Positions 32,420 to 38,292 of a DNA stretch of 40,007 bases are shown here, in pieces. The stretch's first letter is position 1, and each line of letters begins with the position of its first letter. The notes beneath the pieces are model-generated. The model searched no databases. It was not told the origin of the DNA and saw nothing but the letters and a program-made list of their open reading frames with translations. Where the stretch lies: positions 1 through 40,007 of the IMG/VR virus record IMGVR_UViG_3300002835_000439; one strand, given 5' to 3'. This DNA is from a virus. A program made the position numbers and the translations under genes.

Positions 32420-33469
32420 TTAAAAAAGAGCATTTTGTTCAAAATTATTATTAAAAAAATATTCCATTAGATTCTCATCAACACGGGCAACTTTCCTTCT
32501 GCTAATTAAGTGTGGATTATTTCTTAGTCGGTAATAAACTCCGTACTGACAAAGTCCAACCTCACATCCATACGTTTTAAGTTCATCTTGCTCATGTCTA
32601 AAAATCTTTTTACCATCAACTACAATATTGTGTGTAGATTCATGTAATGGAATTTCTCCAATAAGTTCTTTATAATTTTCGCGGAACCAAATAACTCTAT
32701 CACCATGAGGTACTGTGCAATCTGAACCAAATATTAAATCTAATGTAAATCTGGCTCCAGGTCCTGGTACACAATATCTTTCGTCATGGTCTATATTGAT
32801 TCTTGGATTTACAGAGTTCGATGTTGAACAGTGATATCCGTAGTAAGACCCTACACCTTCGATTTCTGTTAGTATATTAAACATTTCAGATAAAGAGTTA
32901 ACCTGGGCCATCCTTCCTGTGATTCCTCGAGGTATAAAAGAGGCAACCCATAAGAGAATATTAACCTTATGAGCATCTCTTGGTTGGTTTCTCGATTCAG
33001 CAACATAATTATTGGCTGCTCCAAAAAGACTGGTACGTAATTCAGTAGATCCATATATCGGTAGTCCTAAAGAAACAGCATCTTCTAAATTCTTACGAAT
33101 CTTATTTTCATATTCTCGATCAACTAATAATCTTTCAAAATCTATTAGCGCTGTTTTTGGATTTGGATCTCTTGTAAGTACTTGGTGAATACCTCTGGCT
33201 CCATAAAAGTGAGAAATAATTGTGTTGCATATAATACTATCCATGGATAACGGTGCATTCACAATGTTTTCCATGATATATCGCATACGATCATCTAACG
33301 TAATTTGTGGGTGGAAATATTCAACAGTTTCTCCAAGGGCTTCATCTCCTCCACTATCATAACTTTCAAGAACTCCCATATTAAAAAGGGCTCTTTCATT
33401 AACTTTATTAAAGAATCTTCCGACGTCTTTAATAATGTCCATGTTTGCAACTTCTGCTAAGTTTTCCAT
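32420..33469 (-). CDS. Candidate alpha-glutamyl/putrescinyl thymine pyrophosphorylase-like protein
   Basis: 349 residues, helical. ILTEIEGVGSYYGYHCSTSN, then HDERYCVPGPGARFTLDLIF (PGPGAR at 235-240), resembles the helix-hairpin-helix, glycosylase-like core of the aGPT-pyrophosphorylase / 5-hmdU DNA kinase helical family (G-x-G-x-F-x-x-Y-Q, then V-x-PGPGA). Members act on pyrophosphorylated hydroxymethyl-uracil in phage DNA to attach amines or amino acids. The C-terminus has a cysteine pair (YGCEVGLCQYG) and ends QNALF. Neighbours include dUTPase, an FkbM methyltransferase and a HAD phosphatase. The family call is by motif and should be tested. Confidence 0.55.
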   Translation of the reverse strand: MENLAEVANMDIIKDVGRFFNKVNERALFNMGVLESYDSGGDEALGETVEYFHPQITLDDRMRYIMENIVNAPLSMDSIICNTIISHFYGARGIHQVLTRDPNPKTALIDFERLLVDREYENKIRKNLEDAVSLGLPIYGSTELRTSLFGAANNYVAESRNQPRDAHKVNILLWVASFIPRGITGRMAQVNSLSEMFNILTEIEGVGSYYGYHCSTSNSVNPRINIDHDERYCVPGPGARFTLDLIFGSDCTVPHGDRVIWFRENYKELIGEIPLHESTHNIVVDGKKIFRHEQDELKTYGCEVGLCQYGVYYRLRNNPHLISRRKVARVDENLMEYFFNNNFEQNALF

Positions 33470-33476
33470 TTATGTT

Positions 33477-34154
33477 TTATTTTTTAAACCAGCAATCGTA
33501 TCCTCCAATATGTTTGAATACTTCAAAGCTATTAACTTGATTGTTTGGGTATAATTCAGTTAATAAGTCAATTGTTGGTTGTGCGAATTGTTTTACTTTA
33601 CCCATGTGTAATTCTACAAAGATAACTTCAGGGTAGTAGTTTGCAACATCTTGAATTATATCATACTCTGCTCCTTCAATATCGATTTTAATAATATCTG
33701 GTTTGTATGTTTCTAATAATTCTTTGATGTGAATATTTCTAACCTCGTCATATTCTCCAAATGAACTTCTTTTAAGAATTGAAGTTGAACAATGGGCTCC
33801 TGCTGAATTTCCTTTGTAAATCTTGATAGTTTCATCATCGCATCCAGAAACAGCTGCATGAATAATGTTTGCCTTTGGTTCTTCTGCAAAACTAGTTTGT
33901 AGCTTTTGATAATTTCTTGGATCACATTCTACTGTATAAACAGCTGCAGCTCCTCCGTCGATCGCAATTTTTGTAAATCCTCCAACATTACCACCTAAGT
34001 CTAGACATACTTTACCAGTATAATCAACATCGTCATGAATATAGTGTCTTATACAATCTTTAACCATGTCGCGGTCGACCCTTTCTGTTGCGTCTAAATA
34101 GATACAATATTCTCTTTTTAGTCTATTAAATTGTTTTTGTTCTGTGGTCCACAT
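33477..34154 (-). CDS. FkbM-family SAM-dependent methyltransferase
   Basis: 225 residues. The SAM-binding motif I is KVCLDLGGNVGGFTKIAI (from 48), with an acidic end of strand 2 (VYTVECDPRNYQKL) and the FkbM hallmark PDIIKIDIEGAEYDII (near 154-168), then VIFVELHMG. These enzymes O-methylate sugars or other small groups. The target is unknown: a modified base or a glycan are both possible. It lies 3 nt downstream of the HAD gene and 7 nt upstream of the pyrophosphorylase-like gene, within one operon. Confidence 0.85.
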   Translation of the reverse strand: MWTTEQKQFNRLKREYCIYLDATERVDRDMVKDCIRHYIHDDVDYTGKVCLDLGGNVGGFTKIAIDGGAAAVYTVECDPRNYQKLQTSFAEEPKANIIHAAVSGCDDETIKIYKGNSAGAHCSTSILKRSSFGEYDEVRNIHIKELLETYKPDIIKIDIEGAEYDIIQDVANYYPEVIFVELHMGKVKQFAQPTIDLLTELYPNNQVNSFEVFKHIGGYDCWFKK

Positions 34155-34156
34155 AT

Positions 34157-34558
34157 TTATTTTTTTACTAAAGAAGATACTATATTTACTAATTGAATCT
34201 GGGAATGGTTTTCCTGAATGATTTGATATTGAATTGGGTCATCTTCAAAAAATCTAGTAATGTTAACTCCATTATCTAAAAGATTTCCAATCGTTTTAGC
34301 TTTATGATTTCCTGAAAACGTTCTAGCTTCTACTGTATGATTTCCTCGCTGAGCAAGTGTCATTGGATTAAAGTAAACCTTGCACTTGATTCCGCGTTCT
34401 TTTAAGATTGCTTTAATCTCTTCTTGTTCATCGATACATCTTCCGGTTATAATAACGTCGCTTTCTGATCTTGGCGTAATTCCTATTGAGATTACTCCAT
34501 CAAAATCATATCCATAAACTTCTTCGTTTGTTTTTTTCTTTTTAAAAATATTTAACAT
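34157..34558 (-). CDS. Small HAD-superfamily phosphatase-like protein
   Basis: 133 residues. HAD motif I YDFDGVI (Asp18, Asp20), motif II VIITGR (35-40), a candidate motif III lysine in NHKAKTIG and motif IV FFEDDPIQ (from 102) are in the expected order. There is no cap domain, which suits large or macromolecular substrates. It starts after the terminator of the inositol-phosphate synthase gene and begins the operon with FkbM, so a phosphate-removing step in that pathway is plausible. Confidence 0.78.
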   Translation of the reverse strand: MLNIFKKKKTNEEVYGYDFDGVISIGITPRSESDVIITGRCIDEQEEIKAILKERGIKCKVYFNPMTLAQRGNHTVEARTFSGNHKAKTIGNLLDNGVNITRFFEDDPIQYQIIQENHSQIQLVNIVSSLVKK

Positions 34559-34576
34559 TCGCTGTCTTTTTTGATA

Positions 34577-34604
34577 AAAAAAGAGAGCTTAGAGCTCTCT
34601 TTTT
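34577..34604 (-). terminator. Rho-independent terminator after inositol-phosphate synthase
   Basis: Minus strand AAAAAGAGAGCT, loop CTA, AGCTCTCTTTTT: a perfect 12-pair stem followed by further T. Confidence 0.9.
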
Positions 34605-34618
34605 CATAGATTAATTAA

Positions 34619-35812
34619 TTAAAGAGCGTTGGTTGCAGCAACTAATTGTTTTCTTGTAGAATCAGTTAAGCGTCTTGCAGCTAATTCAGTACACTCATAA
34701 ACAGCATCCGAGAACATCATCTGATCTGGTGGAGTTTTTTGTGTAAACGCTGAAGGACCTCTTAATGCTCCAACAACTCCTAATTCTCTTGCTACTTTTA
34801 GGTAACGAACTGCGTCGATTACAACTCCGGCAGAGTTTGGTGAATCTTGTACGCTTAATTGAGCATCAAAAAGAACTGGTGCTCCTCCAAATCCTTCAAG
34901 TTCTAAACGGAAGTTAGCAACTTTGTTATCTCCATAGAATGAGATGTACTCAGAAGGACCTGCATGTAAGAATGAATCTTCAGTTGAGATTCCTCTAATT
35001 TCGTTTTGTGCACGAATAACATTTTCTTTCGAAATCTTTTTAGAAGCTAAACGTGATTTATCTTCCATGTTTAAGAAATCTGTGTTACCTCCAACGTTTC
35101 TTTGGATGTGTGCTTTTACGTGGTGACCTCTTTCAAAAGCCAATTCTTGTAGCATTTGAGAAAGAATACTTGCTCCAAATTGAGAACGCATATCATCTCC
35201 AATTAATGGAATTCCAGCGTCGATAAATCTTTGCTCCCATGCAGGGTCAGATGCAATAAATACAGGAATACAGTTTACAAACGAGATTCCAGTTTCTAGA
35301 CAGATTTCAGCCCAAAATTCTGTAGTTTTTTGAGAACCTACTGGTAAGTAGTTAATCAATACTTCTACCTCATGCTCTTTTAATTTAGCAATAATTTGGT
35401 CTTTCCACTCTCTAGCCTTTCTAGGAGTCCAATCAGTACGATTTTTGTCAGTTGAGTTTCTTAATTTCTCATCAACTAAAAATCTGTTTGCTTCTGGATA
35501 GTTATCCATCAATGCAGCGTAACCGTCGATTACGGGTGCTTCATAAACCGGTGCTGTAGAAGTAATAACATCAACGATGTCATACGCGCAGTTTGGTTTT
35601 TGTTTTAATGCATATCCAAGAGTTTGATTAACTTTACGTTCGTCAATTTCGAATGCACATGTAAATTCAATATTTTCAGCTTTGTAACCTCCAATATCTG
35701 ATTTCATCATACCTGTGATGTTGTTCGTGTTTTCTGTATAGAACTGAACTCCTTCAACCAATGATTTTGCACAATTTCCTGTGCCAATAATTCCAACTTT
35801 AATTTTGTTCAT
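34619..35812 (-). CDS. Myo-inositol-1-phosphate synthase
   Basis: 397 residues. The NAD-binding loop VGIIGTGNCAKSLVEG (from 6), SDIGGYKAENIEFTCAFEID, FVNCIPVFIASDPAWEQRF, IPLIGDDMRSQFGAS, NVGGNTDFLNM and SRLASKKISKE are hallmarks of the bacterial/archaeal inositol-phosphate synthase family, which converts glucose-6-phosphate to inositol-1-phosphate. It has near full family length. Such a gene is unusual in a phage. The product could feed phospholipid, glycan or base modification, and the adjacent HAD enzyme could dephosphorylate it. It sits in a leader-rich, terminator-bounded single unit. Confidence 0.88.
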   Translation of the reverse strand: MNKIKVGIIGTGNCAKSLVEGVQFYTENTNNITGMMKSDIGGYKAENIEFTCAFEIDERKVNQTLGYALKQKPNCAYDIVDVITSTAPVYEAPVIDGYAALMDNYPEANRFLVDEKLRNSTDKNRTDWTPRKAREWKDQIIAKLKEHEVEVLINYLPVGSQKTTEFWAEICLETGISFVNCIPVFIASDPAWEQRFIDAGIPLIGDDMRSQFGASILSQMLQELAFERGHHVKAHIQRNVGGNTDFLNMEDKSRLASKKISKENVIRAQNEIRGISTEDSFLHAGPSEYISFYGDNKVANFRLELEGFGGAPVLFDAQLSVQDSPNSAGVVIDAVRYLKVARELGVVGALRGPSAFTQKTPPDQMMFSDAVYECTELAARRLTDSTRKQLVAATNAL

Positions 35813-35865
35813 TTTGTTAAAAATTTAATTTTATATTAATTTATACTTGCTTTATTTAAAAAGTT

Positions 35866-36915
35866 TCAAAAAAGACTATTAATAGTTTTCTTTAATGTTT
35901 TATTTTTTTCGGACGTCTCGAAATCATATTGATAAAACTCTCTAGATAAATGAACGGAACCTGGTTTCTCCATATAAGTGTCTGCAAAATACTTTGGATC
36001 TTCCTCATACCAATTGCTTGGCCATTCGATTACATTCATATTATATATAGCCGAGAGATTTGCAACCTCTTCATTAAAGATTTGCATCAATTGAGTTCTT
36101 TCACGCTGAGAACCAATAAATGGGGTTCCTTTATAATATCCAGTCTTTGGGATTCTGCGTTCTTCAAATTCAATTGGAAGTAATTTAACCACCGAAATCT
36201 TTTCAATATTAAGAGATTTCAAATGTTCAAAATAATTCTTTACAAGTTTTTTAGTTGCATCAACTGGTTTTTCTTGGCGACATAAGTGATGACGAACGTC
36301 GATATTTCCAAAGTAAGTTATCAAATGAGTGGTTCCTTCAGGTATATAGGAGGCCATTCCCTCTTTCATAACACCAAACAATGTTTTACCATCATTCCTG
36401 CTAATGTTTCCTCCTGGATGATATGCTGAAACAGAGTGTGAATCTCCTAGAACAAAAGTTCCTGAATTTAATTTCAATTCAATTGTTTGGGTTTCTTTAC
36501 TTCTATTTGAAAGAGCTTCAACATCAAGAGATGCCCATAAAGGGGAACACGCTCTCATTCTACTTTGTGCAAATGCTCCAACATCTGGCATTTCTCTATT
36601 TAAACAATAGATCTGTCCTTTAAAATCTAAGAATCTTTTAATTCTCTCTGCTGGCTCGTCAGTTGCTCCACCAAATAGATTATAAGACCCTTGAAATTCC
36701 ATTGGAAGGGCAACCATCCAAATATCGTATTGTTGAATATCTTCGGACTTTGTAAGTACTTCTGCCTCCAATCCTAAAGAGCGTAATTGATTTGCTAAGA
36801 GAAAAGCCCATGCACTTTTATGGCTAGCTTTCTTAGAACTATATGTAGTTACTACATCATCAATTGCAATCTTCTTGCCTTGTAACGATTCTAAAACTTC
36901 GTAAATGTTAACCAT
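35866..36915 (-). CDS. SGNH/GDSL-like hydrolase
   Basis: 349 residues from the ATG at 36915. The frame continues to 36969, but MVNIYEVLES overlaps the preceding gene by only 8 nt and is the better start. FVLGDSHSVSAYHPGG (GDSHS 157-161) is an SGNH block I with catalytic serine, YFGNIDVRHH (near 201-210) resembles the N/G blocks, and PGSVHLS near 326 provides the block V histidine. These enzymes remove acyl groups or act as O-acyl esterases on glycans. The N-terminal 150 residues are a separate alpha/beta domain. The C-terminus TINSLF repeats the LF-tail pattern. Confidence 0.65.
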   Translation of the reverse strand: MVNIYEVLESLQGKKIAIDDVVTTYSSKKASHKSAWAFLLANQLRSLGLEAEVLTKSEDIQQYDIWMVALPMEFQGSYNLFGGATDEPAERIKRFLDFKGQIYCLNREMPDVGAFAQSRMRACSPLWASLDVEALSNRSKETQTIELKLNSGTFVLGDSHSVSAYHPGGNISRNDGKTLFGVMKEGMASYIPEGTTHLITYFGNIDVRHHLCRQEKPVDATKKLVKNYFEHLKSLNIEKISVVKLLPIEFEERRIPKTGYYKGTPFIGSQRERTQLMQIFNEEVANLSAIYNMNVIEWPSNWYEEDPKYFADTYMEKPGSVHLSREFYQYDFETSEKNKTLKKTINSLF

Positions 36916-37183
36916 TGTTTTGTTTTTCTTCGATGTAGTTATCCAATCCTTGGATGTATGCAACTGCATCTAATAAGTTATCACGCTTGTGATTGTAAGA
37001 TTCTCTTGAAAATTTAAGTGCAACTAATGCCTTAAACATGTGTTCTCCGGTAACTTCAATTCCTGTCATACCGGTAAAAATCATTGCAGCTCTGTCCATG
37101 CCTTCTGAGAAAGGACCATATTGTCTATCTGCTTCTTCTGAGCGGTTATTAACTATTCCGCTTGCTTCATCTAAAATGTTCAT
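36908..37183 (-). CDS. Small phage protein, DUF6378-like
   Basis: 91 residues. RQYGPFSEGMDRAAMIFTGM, ALVALKFSRESYNHK and DNLLDAVAYIQGLD follow the pattern of a small helical phage family (R-x-x-x-YG, then ALKxAR and K-x-Dn-x-D-x-x-x-Y), which I know as DUF6378. Its biochemical role is not established. A CAATATATAAC motif lies 24 nt upstream. The end overlaps the SGNH-like gene by 8 nt. Confidence 0.65.
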   Translation of the reverse strand: MNILDEASGIVNNRSEEADRQYGPFSEGMDRAAMIFTGMTGIEVTGEHMFKALVALKFSRESYNHKRDNLLDAVAYIQGLDNYIEEKQNNG

Positions 37184-37206
37184 AAAATAAATTTTAAGTA
37201 TTATAT

Positions 37207-37218
37207 GTTATATATTGG
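37207..37218 (-). promoter_or_regulatory. Candidate promoter variant, CAATATATAAC
   Basis: A relative of the GATATATAAT motif, 24 nt upstream of the start at 37183. Confidence 0.3.
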
Positions 37219-37227
37219 TTTTGTTTT

Positions 37228-37494
37228 TTATGCACGTAAATAATTAGGATCGTCATAACTTCCAACAACTCCGGTTTCCATTTCAAACTGACGTTTTTCA
37301 TGGTCATATTCAGAATAAACATTGCAATTTAGGTAAGCTCCTTGTTTGGAATATTTTCCAATGTATGAAGTTGCTGTGCGAACTTCTGATGGATTAATGT
37401 TAAAACAAAAATCATACTCTTCTTGAGTCAAGTATGTTTGAGTGTTCATAATTTGATTGTAGCGTTCTTGGTCTTGAATTGAAATCGTTGTCAT
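37228..37494 (-). CDS. Hypothetical protein, 88 aa
   Basis: MTTISIQDQERYNQIMNTQT opens a small soluble protein. Two features are an EEYDFCFNINPSEV stretch and GKYSKQGAYLNCNVYSEYDH, with two cysteines about 28 residues apart. No family is recognised. It stands alone after the 37546-37587 terminator and is probably transcribed from the 28-nt element at 37505-37532 that also precedes the gene at 25488. Confidence 0.6.
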   Translation of the reverse strand: MTTISIQDQERYNQIMNTQTYLTQEEYDFCFNINPSEVRTATSYIGKYSKQGAYLNCNVYSEYDHEKRQFEMETGVVGSYDDPNYLRA

Positions 37495-37504
37495 AATGTA
37501 TAAG

Positions 37505-37532
37505 TTTTAATTTGATATGTAAATATAATCAA
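37505..37532 (-). promoter_or_regulatory. Candidate promoter; 28-nt exact copy of the element at 25523-25550
   Basis: On the minus strand it includes TTGATTATATTTACATATC. It lies 11 nt upstream of the start at 37494. The upstream AAAAGTTTTACCG block found at the other two sites is not present here; a TTTG-like stretch (GTCAAATG) occurs instead. Confidence 0.5.
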
Positions 37533-37545
37533 AACATTTGACATA

Positions 37546-37587
37546 AAAAAATCCTGGTTAAAAAGTTATTAACAATTTTACCAGGAT
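37546..37587 (-). terminator. Rho-independent terminator of the structured RNA
   Basis: Minus strand ATCCTGGT ... ACCAGGAT (37587-37580 with 37558-37551) with an inner AAAA/TTTT and GTTA/TAAC pairing, followed by a run of T. It ends the transcript that carries the tagged gene 37901-38266 and the non-coding region. Confidence 0.85.
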
Positions 37588-37739
37588 TCTAATTTAATAC
37601 GGGATAGTTGTTCGTGATTTTCTTCTCGGCAGAATAACCCTTTTTTACGTCTTCGGCTTTTACTTTCGCGAGCGTCTACTAAACTTTGACCCATCCTACT
37701 TGTAACCTATTGGGGTGGTATGACGTTTGTTTATTTTTT

Positions 37740-37751
37740 ATCCTGGTTAAA
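37740..37751. repeat. 12-nt direct repeat shared with the terminator arm
   Basis: ATCCTGGTTAAA at 37740-37751 is repeated exactly at 37551-37562, which is the 3' arm of the terminator hairpin (on the minus strand, TTTAACCAGGAT). The upstream copy can compete for the same 5' arm at 37580-37587. Confidence 0.8.
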
Positions 37752-37900
37752 CTTCCATTTGCCTATCCGCCGAAGCTTTTAATGGATAATTGGCTATCAT
37801 AGCTGTGTGTACTTTTTGCTGTACCTATCCTCCAGGTTCCATTCCGTTGCTAGTTAATAATTGCTTGAGTATTGTTTGCTGTAAGGAACCTAATTTCTTT

Positions 37901-38266
37901 TTATTTAATAATTATAAATGAACCTCCTCTAGAAGATGCAGATTCAGATCTACCATCGGCTAATGTAACTGAAGCTACTGCTTCTCCTCCGATTGTTGTA
38001 GCAACTTCTTGAGCAACTTGAGTTACTTCAAAAAATACAATACTTCCACCATTGTCTGCTAAAATATTATATCCAGTACCTTCTACGGTATTAGGTTTTT
38101 TAATAATCTTATTGATAGTACCATCAACTTTTTTAGCAGTCATATTAACGATGAAAACACCAGTACGACTTTTGTAAGCTTTTGGGCTTTGAGCATTTTC
38201 AATTGGCTCATACACATTGTGATCAGATTCGTTTACAAAATCTTCAAATAGTTTAATATGTTTCAT
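37901..38266 (-). CDS. Tagged small protein, capsid-targeting-like N-terminus
   Basis: 121 residues. MKHIKLFEDFVNES is the clearest form of the shared tag, with a probable cut after FVNE. The mature part is beta-rich (TGVFIVNMTAKKVDGTINKI, GYNILADNGGSIVFFEVTQV) and ends in a glycine/serine-rich stretch SASSRGGSFIIIK. No family is recognised. It follows the DUF2828-like gene by 26 nt, carries a GATATATAAA motif upstream and leads into the structured RNA region. A packaged internal protein is inferred. Confidence 0.72.
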   Translation of the reverse strand: MKHIKLFEDFVNESDHNVYEPIENAQSPKAYKSRTGVFIVNMTAKKVDGTINKIIKKPNTVEGTGYNILADNGGSIVFFEVTQVAQEVATTIGGEAVASVTLADGRSESASSRGGSFIIIK

Positions 38267-38282
38267 ATTAATTTTGTTTTCT

Positions 38283-38292
38283 TTTATATATC
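38283..38292 (-). promoter_or_regulatory. Candidate late promoter variant, GATATATAAA
   Basis: One base from the consensus, 17 nt upstream of the start at 38266 and directly after the stop of the DUF2828-like gene. Confidence 0.45.

Larger units (their letters stand above)
37546..37900 (-). ncRNA. Candidate structured non-coding RNA / long 3' UTR
   Basis: About 350 nt without any reading frame, more GC-rich than the flanks and full of stem potential. On the minus strand: AGGTTCC/GGAACCT (37891-37885 with 37840-37834), GTAC/GTAC around 37809-37824, the hairpin GCTATGATAGC (37793-37803), and TCCATT/AATGGA (37786-37781 with 37759-37754). It also has a repeated CCTATCC (plus strand) and a terminal terminator. 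It begins at the stop of a tagged gene and lies 390 nt downstream of a DUF2828/TROVE-like protein gene, a family related to Ro RNA-binding proteins. No tRNA, tmRNA, RNase P or known riboswitch signature was recognised. Confidence 0.5.

Noticed and set aside
37546-37900. tmRNA, RNase P RNA, group I intron or tRNA cluster
   Set aside because: None of the expected conserved cores (tRNA-like ends with GGTTCGA, P4 of RNase P, intron P7/GACTA-type core) could be found on either strand.
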